Shown in pieces: positions 37,248-45,604 of a stretch of 64,000 nt of DNA. The DNA comes from Gaetbulibacter_A sp043876815 (GTDB lineage: Bacteria > Bacteroidota > Bacteroidia > Flavobacteriales > Flavobacteriaceae): assembly GCF_043876815.1 (NCBI RefSeq), contig NZ_JBAWKA010000002.1, positions 1 through 64,000 on the forward strand, written 5' to 3'. Position numbers and translations under genes: made by a program. The notes beneath the pieces are model-generated. The model was not told the DNA's origin, made no database searches, and was given only the letters and a program-made list of their open reading frames with translations. How positions within the stretch are numbered: the first letter of the stretch is position 1; every line of letters starts with the position of its first letter.

Positions 37248-38596
37248 ATTTAGATACCATACATAAAGTTTATTTTGTGGGCATTGGCGGGATAGGCATG
37301 AGTGCTTTAGCGCGTTATTTCCATGAGAAAGGTATGCGTGTGGCGGGTTACGATAAAACACCAAGTGCCATTACCGAAGGGTTAATAAACTTGGGGATCG
37401 AGATTCATTTTGAGGACAATCTGAATTTGGTAGATAAAGCCTTTTTAGAAATAAAGAATACCCTGATCGTTTACACACCAGCTATTCCCAAGCATCACGC
37501 GGAATTATTATATTTTCAGACGCACGATTTTGAAGTTCTGAAACGCTCGGAGGTTTTAGGGATCATTACTAAAAACACCTATTGTTTTGCTGTTGCCGGA
37601 ACCCATGGTAAAACAACAACCACAAGTATTCTCGCCCATTTACTGGCTGAATGTGATGTACCTGTTACAGCATTTTTAGGAGGTATCAGTGAGAACTACA
37701 ATTCTAATTTAATATTAAAAGGCACAGAAGTTTCAGTGGTGGAGGCAGATGAGTTCGACCGCTCCTTCTTACGCCTATCACCCGATGTGGCTTGTATTAC
37801 CTCTATGGATGCCGATCATTTGGATATCTATGGCGATCCTTCAGAACTCATCAAATCTTTCGAGGATTTTTCAAAAAAATTAAAACCCAATGGTGTGTTA
37901 TTCGTTAAAAGCGGTTTGTCTATTCATGGTATAACCTACGGTATTGAAGATGATTCCGACTACACCATTCAAAACATAAGAATTAATAAAGGAACCTATG
38001 TTTTTGATGTAAAAACACCAGAAACGGTCCTTAAAAATATAGAGTTTAGCCTACCAGGTAGACATAATTTGTCGAATGCACTAATAGCCTTGGCGATGGC
38101 TGTAATTTACGGTTGCCCATACCAGCAGCTCGCCAAAGCTTTAGCGTCTTTTAAAGGGGTGAAACGACGTTTTACATATCAGATCAAAACCAATGACCTG
38201 GTTTATATTGATGATTATGCCCACCATCCCCAAGAAATTAATGCGGTACATCAAGCCGTAAGAGAGATGTATCCTAATCAAAAAGTATTGGCCATTTTTC
38301 AACCACATTTGTATTCCAGAACTCGCGATTTTGCTGATGAATTTGCTAAAAGTCTGTCGCAGTTCGATGCGGTTATATTACTGGATATCTATCCCGCCAG
38401 GGAAGTCCCGATTGAAGGTGTGACATCTCAGTGGCTATTGGATAAAATTGAAAATAAAAATAAGCAACTTGTAGATAAAAAAGACCTGATACGTGTTGTT
38501 AAAAACAGACCTGAAACCGTGATCATTACCATTGGTGCGGGAGATATTGGAGAAGAAGTAGATCATTTAAAAAAAGAATTAGAACTTGCGATTTAA
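37244..38596 (+). CDS. murC: UDP-MurNAc:L-alanine ligase
   Basis: First Mur ligase, adding L-alanine to UDP-MurNAc with ATP. 450 residues. FVGIGGIGMSALA at the N-terminus, P-loop VAGTHGKTTTTSILA (about 118-132), EADEFDRSFLRL and the C-terminal YIDDYAHHPQEI are the family hallmarks. Its 3' end overlaps the ftsQ start region by 11 bases. murF, ddl and murB, which accompany murC in some bacteria, are absent here. Confidence 0.97.
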   Translation: MNLDTIHKVYFVGIGGIGMSALARYFHEKGMRVAGYDKTPSAITEGLINLGIEIHFEDNLNLVDKAFLEIKNTLIVYTPAIPKHHAELLYFQTHDFEVLKRSEVLGIITKNTYCFAVAGTHGKTTTTSILAHLLAECDVPVTAFLGGISENYNSNLILKGTEVSVVEADEFDRSFLRLSPDVACITSMDADHLDIYGDPSELIKSFEDFSKKLKPNGVLFVKSGLSIHGITYGIEDDSDYTIQNIRINKGTYVFDVKTPETVLKNIEFSLPGRHNLSNALIALAMAVIYGCPYQQLAKALASFKGVKRRFTYQIKTNDLVYIDDYAHHPQEINAVHQAVREMYPNQKVLAIFQPHLYSRTRDFADEFAKSLSQFDAVILLDIYPAREVPIEGVTSQWLLDKIENKNKQLVDKKDLIRVVKNRPETVIITIGAGDIGEEVDHLKKELELAI

Positions 38597-39302
38597 TTGG
38601 AGTAACATAAAGTTAGTACTGCTTTTTGGCGTTGTTATTTTCTTGTTTGCCTTTGCATCAAACAAAAATGACGCCCGATTAGTAAAGCAATTGCAAGTCA
38701 CTTTTACGAGTGAAAACAATCTGTTTATCACAAATGAGAATGTTAGTAAATTGTTAATACAAAATTATGGTACTCTTGAAAATGTACCTAAAGAAATTTT
38801 AGATTTGAATCAGTTAGAGAAGACCCTCAAATCTAATCCCATGATTAAATCTGCTGAAGTTTATCTCGCTATTGACGGGACTCTTTACGCCGAAGTTGCG
38901 CAAAAGACCCCAATAGCCAGAGTGCGTACTAATGCGTCTTTTTATGTTGATGATGAAGGAAAGTACATGCCTTTATCAACTAATTATTCTGCTCGGGTAC
39001 CACTTATTACAGGTTATGTTGATAAAAATCATTTAGAGGACATTTATAAAATTGCCGATAAAGTAAGACATGACACATTTTTAAAAACGAATGTTATCGA
39101 AATACATCAAGATAGAAACCAACATATATATTTAAAACTAAGGGAATGTACTTTCACTGTTCATTTAGGGAAGGTTACGCAGTTAGATAAAAAAATAAAT
39201 AATCTGAAGGCGTTTTATCAAAAGAATTTAAAGGATAACACGTTGAATCAATATAGCATGGTTAATTTAAAATTTGATAACCAGGTCGTATGTACCAAAT
39301 AA
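38586..39302 (+). CDS. ftsQ: Cell division protein FtsQ
   Basis: 238 residues. Short cytoplasmic N-terminus, one membrane helix (about 8-25), a POTRA-like domain (about 35-105) with MIKSAEVYLAIDGTLYAEV, and a C-terminal beta domain. FtsQ links early and late division proteins in the FtsQLB complex. The start is TTG at 38586 inside the end of murC; no in-frame ATG lies near the membrane helix, which supports the rare start codon. Identification rests on topology and position before ftsA. Confidence 0.92.
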   Translation: MRFNWSNIKLVLLFGVVIFLFAFASNKNDARLVKQLQVTFTSENNLFITNENVSKLLIQNYGTLENVPKEILDLNQLEKTLKSNPMIKSAEVYLAIDGTLYAEVAQKTPIARVRTNASFYVDDEGKYMPLSTNYSARVPLITGYVDKNHLEDIYKIADKVRHDTFLKTNVIEIHQDRNQHIYLKLRECTFTVHLGKVTQLDKKINNLKAFYQKNLKDNTLNQYSMVNLKFDNQVVCTK

Positions 39303-39308
39303 TAAACT

Positions 39309-40622
39309 ATGGAACATAATTTAGCAGTAGGATTAGACATAGGAACTACAAAGATAGTGGCCATGATAGGCCGGAAGAACGAGTACGGAAAATTAGAGAT
39401 TTTAGGACTCGGGAAATCTAAAAGCTTGGGTGTACATCGCGGTGTGGTTAACAATATTACCCAAACCATTCAATCGATTCAGCAAGCTGTCCAAGAAGCT
39501 GAAGCTGCTTCAGATACTAAAATTGATCAGGTTACCGTAGGGATTGCAGGACAGCATATCAGAAGTTTACAACACAGCGATTACATTACAAGACCAAACT
39601 CTGAAACCGTTATTGATGAAGATGATATTGAGCGACTGATCAATCAGGTGCACAAGTTGGTGATGTTGCCGGGTGAAGAAATTATTCATGTTCTACCACA
39701 GGAGTACAAAGTGGATGGACAAGCAGAAATTAAAGAACCTATCGGTATGTATGGTGGTCGTCTTGAGGCCAATTTCCATGTTGTTGTTGGCCAGGTATCG
39801 TCTATTCGAAATATAGGCCGCTGTGTACAAAGTGCCGGTTTGAATTTAGAAGGAATTACTCTGGAGCCTCTGGCATCAGCCAACGCTGTATTAAGTCAGG
39901 AAGAAAAAGAGGCAGGTGTAGCCCTCATCGATATCGGTGGTGGAACTACTGATCTTGCTATTTTTAGAGATGGTATCATTCGCCATACCGCCGTAATTCC
40001 ATTCGGTGGAAACGTGATTACAGAGGATATCAAAGAAGGTTGTTCCATTATTGAAAAACAAGCAGAACTATTAAAAATAAAATTTGGCTCCGCCTGGCCC
40101 GGTGAAAATAAGGACAATGAAATTGTGTCCATTCCCGGACTTAGAGGTCGCGAACCTAAAGAGATTACTTTAAAGAATCTGTCTAAAATCATTCATGCCC
40201 GCGTGGTAGAAATTATCGAACAGGTTTATGTTGAGATCAAAAATTACGGTCACGAAGAACAAAAGAAAAAATTAATTGCCGGTATCGTATTAACCGGTGG
40301 AGGAAGTCAGTTAAAACATTTAAAACAACTCGTAGAGTACATCACTGGAATGGATACCCGCATTGGCTATCCCAACGAACATTTGGCAGGCGATAGTGAT
40401 GATGAGGTTACCAGTCCATTGTTTGCCACAGCAGTCGGGCTCGTTTTGGACGGTCTGAAACGCCAGGATCGTAAAAAAGTAGAGGAGGCTCAGGCGGAAG
40501 CTTTAGAGAATGAGGGAGAGGCTCCAGAGGAAACACCAAAAGAACGCGAGCGTAAAGTGCGTCGTTCATTTTTAGACAAATTAACAGAGAGCGTTAAAGA
40601 TTTTTTAGATAACGCAGAATAA
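39309..40622 (+). CDS. ftsA: Cell division protein FtsA
   Basis: 437-residue actin-like ATPase that tethers FtsZ to the membrane. VGLDIGTTKIVAMIG at the N-terminus is the phosphate-1 loop, the 1C subdomain follows (about 85-165), and ALIDIGGGTTDLAIF and IVLTGGGSQLKHL complete the nucleotide site. The C-terminus ends in an amphipathic membrane-targeting helix (RRSFLDKLTESVKDFLDNAE) after an acidic linker. It starts six bases after ftsQ. Confidence 0.97.
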   Translation: MEHNLAVGLDIGTTKIVAMIGRKNEYGKLEILGLGKSKSLGVHRGVVNNITQTIQSIQQAVQEAEAASDTKIDQVTVGIAGQHIRSLQHSDYITRPNSETVIDEDDIERLINQVHKLVMLPGEEIIHVLPQEYKVDGQAEIKEPIGMYGGRLEANFHVVVGQVSSIRNIGRCVQSAGLNLEGITLEPLASANAVLSQEEKEAGVALIDIGGGTTDLAIFRDGIIRHTAVIPFGGNVITEDIKEGCSIIEKQAELLKIKFGSAWPGENKDNEIVSIPGLRGREPKEITLKNLSKIIHARVVEIIEQVYVEIKNYGHEEQKKKLIAGIVLTGGGSQLKHLKQLVEYITGMDTRIGYPNEHLAGDSDDEVTSPLFATAVGLVLDGLKRQDRKKVEEAQAEALENEGEAPEETPKERERKVRRSFLDKLTESVKDFLDNAE

Positions 40623-40680
40623 GATCATAATCGATTAAAAACGATAACAAAAAACAAAAACCACACTAAAACCGGAATTT

Positions 40681-42636
40681 ATGAGCAGCAATAAAGAATT
40701 CGATAGCATATCGTTTGATTTACCCAAAAACCAATCAAATGTTATAAAAGTGATTGGTGTTGGCGGGGGCGGTAGCAACGCTATAAACCACATGTTTCAG
40801 CAAGGTATCAAAGGTGTAGATTTTTACGTATGTAACACCGATTCACAAGCCCTTCACAACAGTGGTGTGCCAAATAAGATTCAATTGGGTGTAAATCTAA
40901 CAGAAGGGTTAGGAGCAGGAGCTAATCCTGAAATAGGTGAACAAGCCGCAGTAGAGAGTTTTGATGAAATCTCTCAAATGCTGGATTCGAATACAAAAAT
41001 GGTTTTCATTACGGCAGGAATGGGAGGTGGTACCGGTACCGGTGCAGCGCCTATTATTGCTAAAATGGCCAAAGAGAAAGATATCCTAACCGTTGGTATT
41101 GTTACCATGCCTTTTGCTTTTGAGGGTAAGATGCGAATTGAGCAATCTCAAAAGGGTATTGAAAAGTTAAGAGATGTTGTTGATTCGTTAATTGTGATCA
41201 ATAATAATAAACTTCGTGAAGTTTATGGAAATTTAGGGTTTAAAGCTGGTTTTTCAAAAGCCGATGAAGTGTTATCCACAGCTGCTCGTGGTATCGCTGA
41301 GGTTATTACTCATCATTACACTCAGAACATCGATTTACGTGATGCGAAAACTGTACTAAGTAATAGTGGTACAGCGATTATGGGATCGGCACTGGCCTCC
41401 GGACAAAACCGGGCTCAGGATGCGATACAAAAGGCTTTGGATTCCCCATTACTAAATGATAATAAAATTACCGGAGCTAAAAACGTTTTGCTGCTTATCG
41501 TTTCGGGTTCTCATGAAATTACAATTGATGAAATTGGTGAAATTAACGACCACATTCAAAATGAAGCTGGTCATGGTGCCAATATTATAATGGGTGTTGG
41601 TGAAGACGACTCTTTAGAGGAGTCCATTGCTGTGACTATCATTGCCACCGGATTTAATATAGAACAGCAAGACGAAATATCGAATACAGAAACTAAAAGG
41701 GTTATCCACTCTTTGGGTGACCATGACGAAGTGAAAGCTCAGGATCAAGAACCGGTTATTATTTCGCCGGTGATTGAAATGGAGAAAAAGGATGAGCCGG
41801 AGGTTATTAAACACACCTTGGATCTTGGAAATGAAGACGAGCAGGGTGAGTCGGTAACTTCTGATAATAAAATAGAAGAGGATGAAGACTCTATGATGAA
41901 AACCACGGATGCTATTAAGAATATGGCAGTAGAATATGAAGAGGTTAAATTACAATTTGAAGAAGAGGAGGATTTTATTATTAAGCCTGTAACGAGAATG
42001 GAGGATAATAAGGATACCTCTGAAATTATTGAAGAAGAACAACAAATAACATTAACCTTTGACCTGCCATTAACACCCAAGAGTAGGGCAGGCTCCGCTA
42101 ATGACGAGGATTCAATTAAGCACGATCTGGATGAGGATATTAAAAAAATTCCTGTGAATGATTATATAGAGCTCATTCCTGTAACTGAGACAAGTGAGGA
42201 AGGTGATGTTCGTTACGCTTTGGATGATTATTTGGAAGTTGAGTCATCTTTAAACAATAAAAAGCAATCAGGAAAAGAAGCTTTTGAGGAGATCGATCAG
42301 GAGGTTGTTTTTGAGAAGAAAATTCTAAAACAAGAGCCTCAAAAAGAAGAAATTTCAAAAGAGTCGACGGATCCTGTTGATTTACCTATTTCGGGTTTAT
42401 TAAAAGAGCGTGCTGAAGAACGCAGACGTAAAATGAAGGATTTTAATTATAAGTTCAACTCTGCTAAAATTGATGATATTGAGAAGATCCCTGCTTACAA
42501 ACGTCAGGGTGTTGATCTGGAGGCATCCAGACATTCTTCGGAAACCGATATTTCAAGAACTAGTATCGGTACCGATGACAATGATGATATTAAATTGCGA
42601 TCCAATAATTCGTTCTTACACGATAATGTGGATTAG
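40681..42636 (+). CDS. ftsZ: Cell division GTPase FtsZ with long C-terminal linker
   Basis: Tubulin-like GTPase that builds the division ring. The GTPase and polymerisation core is residues 1-320, with GVGGGGSNAINHM near 25-37 and the tubulin signature GGTGTGAAP at about 116-124. The remaining about 330 residues form an acidic, Glu/Asp-rich, low-complexity linker, much longer than in E. coli (383 residues in total). Near the end it carries a conserved-type binding peptide, KIPAYKRQGVDLE, followed by a further 40-residue polar tail. A 58-base gap separates it from ftsA, and a terminator closes the cluster at 42672-42707. Confidence 0.96.
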   Translation: MSSNKEFDSISFDLPKNQSNVIKVIGVGGGGSNAINHMFQQGIKGVDFYVCNTDSQALHNSGVPNKIQLGVNLTEGLGAGANPEIGEQAAVESFDEISQMLDSNTKMVFITAGMGGGTGTGAAPIIAKMAKEKDILTVGIVTMPFAFEGKMRIEQSQKGIEKLRDVVDSLIVINNNKLREVYGNLGFKAGFSKADEVLSTAARGIAEVITHHYTQNIDLRDAKTVLSNSGTAIMGSALASGQNRAQDAIQKALDSPLLNDNKITGAKNVLLLIVSGSHEITIDEIGEINDHIQNEAGHGANIIMGVGEDDSLEESIAVTIIATGFNIEQQDEISNTETKRVIHSLGDHDEVKAQDQEPVIISPVIEMEKKDEPEVIKHTLDLGNEDEQGESVTSDNKIEEDEDSMMKTTDAIKNMAVEYEEVKLQFEEEEDFIIKPVTRMEDNKDTSEIIEEEQQITLTFDLPLTPKSRAGSANDEDSIKHDLDEDIKKIPVNDYIELIPVTETSEEGDVRYALDDYLEVESSLNNKKQSGKEAFEEIDQEVVFEKKILKQEPQKEEISKESTDPVDLPISGLLKERAEERRRKMKDFNYKFNSAKIDDIEKIPAYKRQGVDLEASRHSSETDISRTSIGTDDNDDIKLRSNNSFLHDNVD

Positions 42637-42671
42637 CACATAGTTTACATACTAACCTTACTTTAGTTATG

Positions 42672-42707
42672 AACCCGAAAAGACTCCCTCAACTTTTCGG
42701 GTTTTTT
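42672..42707 (+). terminator. Terminator of the dcw cluster
   Basis: An 11-bp perfect stem (AACCCGAAAAG at 42672-42682 with CTTTTCGGGTT at 42693-42703) and a T run, 36 bases after ftsZ. It is the only strong terminator seen after mraZ, so one long transcript through ftsZ is possible. Confidence 0.9.
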
Positions 42708-42792
42708 AGTTTTTGTATTAAAAAAACAAGAATTCATGCATCGTAGCAGAAATCTATTTTTTATCTTCGCAAACGGTAATAAATAGAATACT

Positions 42793-43242
42793 ATGAGTTT
42801 ACAAGACGATGTTATGTCTGCCTTAAAAACAGCTATGAAAGCTAAGGATCAAACGGCTTTAGCGGCCCTTAGAGCTGTTAAATCGGCCATATTATTAGCA
42901 AAAACAGAAGTTGGTCATCAGGAAGAATTAACAGAAGAACAGGAGCTCAAAATACTTCAAAAACAGGTAAAACAACGAAAAGATAGTGCTGCGGTTTATT
43001 TAGAGCAGGGGCGTGAAGATCTAGCTTCTCCGGAGTTAGCGGAAGCCGAAGTTATTAGTCAGTTTTTACCGGCGGCTCTGAGCGAATCGGAAATTGAAAA
43101 AGTAGTTACAGACACTATCAATAGCATTGGAGCAGATGGAATGAAGGATATGGGCAAGGTTATGGGAATTGTAAGTAAAAAATTAGCCGGACAAGCTGAT
43201 GGTAAAACTATTTCAGCCATAGTAAAGAAAAATTTAGCTTAA
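42793..43242 (+). CDS. GatB/YqeY-domain protein
   Basis: 149 residues, the usual size for stand-alone YqeY proteins. The sequence follows the YqeY pattern: LKTAMKAKDQTALAALRAVKSAI at the start, KILQKQVKQRKDSAAVYLEQGREDLA in the middle and ISQFLPAALSE near 95. The domain is related to the tail of the tRNA amidotransferase subunit GatB, which contacts tRNA, but free YqeY proteins have no proven function. Its stop is only four bases before a tRNA-Arg gene, so both are likely in one transcript. Confidence 0.93.
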   Translation: MSLQDDVMSALKTAMKAKDQTALAALRAVKSAILLAKTEVGHQEELTEEQELKILQKQVKQRKDSAAVYLEQGREDLASPELAEAEVISQFLPAALSESEIEKVVTDTINSIGADGMKDMGKVMGIVSKKLAGQADGKTISAIVKKNLA

Positions 43243-43246
43243 AATC

Positions 43247-43320
43247 GGCCCCGTGGCGCAACTGAATAGCGCATCAGATTTCGGCTCTGAGGGTTGGGGG
43301 TTTGAATCCCTCCGGGGTCA
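43247..43320 (+). tRNA. tRNA-Arg (anticodon UCG)
   Basis: 74 bases. Acceptor GGCCCCG/CGGGGTC, D-stem GCGC/GCGC, anticodon stem TCAGA/TCTGA closing loop TTTCGGC with anticodon TCG at 43281-43283, and T-arm GGGGG/CCCTC with loop TTTGAAT. It reads CGA and probably other CGN codons. CCA is not encoded. It starts four bases after the YqeY stop codon. Confidence 0.96.
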
Positions 43321-43324
43321 CATA

Positions 43325-43366
43325 AACGGATCATTGATTATTTATAACCAATGATCCGTTTTTTTT
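43325..43366 (+). terminator. Terminator after tRNA-Arg
   Basis: A 12-bp perfect stem (AACGGATCATTG at 43325-43336 with CAATGATCCGTT at 43349-43360) is followed by eight T residues. On the other strand only three T residues follow, so it is a weak stop for the minus-strand mannan operon that ends at 43384. Confidence 0.92.
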
Positions 43367-43383
43367 AGTACAATATGTGAAAT

Positions 43384-44238
43384 TCAGTAAATTGAAAGAC
43401 CTTCCAAATTAGCCTTTAAAATTAATTCAACATCAGCATCTTCAACATGCCCTAAAATTCCAAAATCTCCTTTGTAGCCTTTTTTCTTTATCAGCTCAAT
43501 CATTTTCATTTCGTAATCACCTTCTCCAATTGGAAGTATTTTTGGGCCTCCCTTTCTTAGACCATTCAGATTTACGCTCCATAGGTAAGGCAACATTGCT
43601 TCAATTATCTCAGGAAAAGTATCTATTTGTTTGTGTGCATGATGAAAATTATAAACGATACCTAAATCATGGTTAGGGAGCGCTTTTATTATTTTAATTT
43701 GATTTAAGGGTTCTCCAAACCAGTCTCCATGGTTATATAACGCTATTTTGCAGCCTAAGAATTTTGCTTTATTACTAAGGTAGGCTATCATTTTAGCACC
43801 TTTTTTTACAGCCATCGAATCAGGCAAATTTTCGAAAAAATTGGAGTTAAAACCTACCCAAATCTGTCCTTTGTATTGGACTTCCTCAATAATTTGAAAA
43901 ACTTTTGTGTTAGAACGGTTTAACTTACCAACAGAGTCCCAGGCATCATCAATCCACATCCAAACAGCAATTACATCCAAATTGTTTTGTTTAGCAAGCC
44001 TTAATTCGGTAGCCGTATTTTCAAGGTCTTCCTCGCGCCAATCATAAGCATATTTTTTTAGCCCAAGCTCTTTTAACATGCCTATTCTTTCTTTAGGAGA
44101 TCGCTGAACACTATCATACGGAACAATACACCAGGCATATATATTCTCATAATCTACAATCTTCTTTTTATCTTTTTGATTACAAGAAGCTACCATAATA
44201 AGAAGTCCTATAGATATTAAAAATTTTGAGTGCCTCAT
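43384..44238 (-). CDS. Lipoprotein with sugar-isomerase-like TIM barrel
   Basis: 284 residues from the ATG at 44238. The open frame reaches 44286, but only the later start puts a lipoprotein signal at the N-terminus, with Cys19 in VASC. The body resembles the xylose-isomerase-like/AP-endonuclease-2 TIM barrel. Candidate metal ligands are the His and Asp of LYNHGDWFGEP, the HHAH cluster in VYNFHHAHKQID, and the Glu and Asp of GHVEDADVE. Relatives are usually cytoplasmic isomerases or epimerases, so a lipid-anchored copy is unusual. It is the last gene of the minus-strand mannan operon, 54 bases after GH5, which suggests a step on released sugars. The substrate is unknown and the fold is inferred from motif pattern only. 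Confidence 0.75.
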   Translation of the reverse strand: MRHSKFLISIGLLIMVASCNQKDKKKIVDYENIYAWCIVPYDSVQRSPKERIGMLKELGLKKYAYDWREEDLENTATELRLAKQNNLDVIAVWMWIDDAWDSVGKLNRSNTKVFQIIEEVQYKGQIWVGFNSNFFENLPDSMAVKKGAKMIAYLSNKAKFLGCKIALYNHGDWFGEPLNQIKIIKALPNHDLGIVYNFHHAHKQIDTFPEIIEAMLPYLWSVNLNGLRKGGPKILPIGEGDYEMKMIELIKKKGYKGDFGILGHVEDADVELILKANLEGLSIY

Positions 44239-44292
44239 TGTGTTCAAGATAAAATTTTGTTCAAGTTTTAATGAAAGGAAATTCATTAAGAA

Positions 44293-45603
44293 TTAGTTCG
44301 TTAATCTTTTGTTATAGTCCCTTATCAGTTTTAGTGTTATGGTGTCTGATGCAAATACCGAGTTTAAACCTTGCGGTTCTTCGGGAGGATCTGCGGTGAA
44401 ATCGTCTCCCAATTTCCATTGACCATTTTCAGGGTTATTAGAACCATATCCTGCGAATCCCCAAAAATTTAAACCCTGAAAAATACTATTCACACCCTTT
44501 TTGTCTAAGAGATATTTGAATATGTCCTGAAAGTAAGTGTTTCTATTTTCAACAGATGCTAGGCTGGAAATACTTTCGTTATTTCTTGGAAATCCAAACT
44601 CTGACATAACAATGGGTTTATTTAAGGACCGGGCAACTTCAATGTGTTTATCCATGTATTCAAAGGTCTTTTTTAAGGATAATTTCAGGCTTTCAGGCTC
44701 ATTATTCTTATCATACCAACCCCAGTTTTTGGGCCAAATGTGCATGGTTAAATAATCTATTTTAGCGTTAACATGAAGTCGTTTATACATATCCAGATCT
44801 TCTAAAAAACCCGCTTTTCCCTCAGCACCTGTAGAGATAAGATGTACAGGGTCCAGAGAATCTATTAAGTCAACAGTTTCTATGAGCCATTCTGAATACG
44901 ATTTCTCATGCTCAGGAGTCATCATAACACGTGGTTCATTCGCAACCTGCCAGGACATGATCGTGTTATCATTAATATATTTTAATTTGGTATATCGATT
45001 TTTTCGTCCCATTATGAATTTTACATGCTTGTAAAATGCTTCCATACATGGTGCGCAGCTTTGAAATTGTTTTGTGTAGTTCTGATAATCATCCCAAGTA
45101 TATTCGTCTGTTAAAGGTTTAGGTATATCACCGTAGCCATTCCACTTTAAATACTGAGCCATGCCTCCAGACCAATTCCAGTTGTTGTTTAAATATAAAA
45201 TGGCATACATATTTCGCTTACGCATTTGTGCTAAAAGAAAATCTAAGCCATCAAGTAAATCCTGATTATAAATGCCTTGCTGTGGCTGTAAGCTTGGGGA
45301 AATTTGGGACTCGCCTTCACCTTCAGCGCCCACCAATATTCGAAGATTATCAATGCCGATGCTTTTCATGAGATCTAACTCGCGAATAAGTCTTTGGCGA
45401 TCACCCTTCTTTTTGGCTCCAAGTAATGGGCCGTACCAATAATTCGTACCCACAAAATAATAGGGTTTCTGGCCTTTGAATAGTCTGGATTTCTTAATGG
45501 AAATCAGTGGAATATCCATTTTTTTGATTTTCACATATTCGGCACTTCTACATGATAAAAGTCCAATAATAATTATGATAAGGACGGAGAGCTTTGATGT
45601 CAT
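44293..45603 (-). CDS. GH5-family endo-beta-1,4-mannanase lipoprotein
   Basis: 436 residues from the ATG at 45603. The longer open frame would overlap the upstream gene and spoil the signal. The lipoprotein signal ends with Cys18 (GLLSC). The TIM-barrel domain has the acid/base Glu223 in QVANEPR and nucleophile Glu335 in VMSEFGFPR. The NEP motif with this spacing fits the GH5 mannanases (subfamily 7-like). It would cut beta-1,4-mannan or galacto/glucomannan at the membrane surface or in the periplasm. Only one base separates it from the stop of the GH26 gene. Confidence 0.92.
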   Translation of the reverse strand: MTSKLSVLIIIIIGLLSCRSAEYVKIKKMDIPLISIKKSRLFKGQKPYYFVGTNYWYGPLLGAKKKGDRQRLIRELDLMKSIGIDNLRILVGAEGEGESQISPSLQPQQGIYNQDLLDGLDFLLAQMRKRNMYAILYLNNNWNWSGGMAQYLKWNGYGDIPKPLTDEYTWDDYQNYTKQFQSCAPCMEAFYKHVKFIMGRKNRYTKLKYINDNTIMSWQVANEPRVMMTPEHEKSYSEWLIETVDLIDSLDPVHLISTGAEGKAGFLEDLDMYKRLHVNAKIDYLTMHIWPKNWGWYDKNNEPESLKLSLKKTFEYMDKHIEVARSLNKPIVMSEFGFPRNNESISSLASVENRNTYFQDIFKYLLDKKGVNSIFQGLNFWGFAGYGSNNPENGQWKLGDDFTADPPEEPQGLNSVFASDTITLKLIRDYNKRLTN

Positions 45604-45604
45604 T

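Noticed and set aside
41745..42080. Minus-strand open frame of 111 codons inside ftsZ
   Set aside because: It is antisense to the acidic linker of ftsZ, whose repeated GAA/GAT codons read as Ser/Ile on the other strand. No start context or motif is present.
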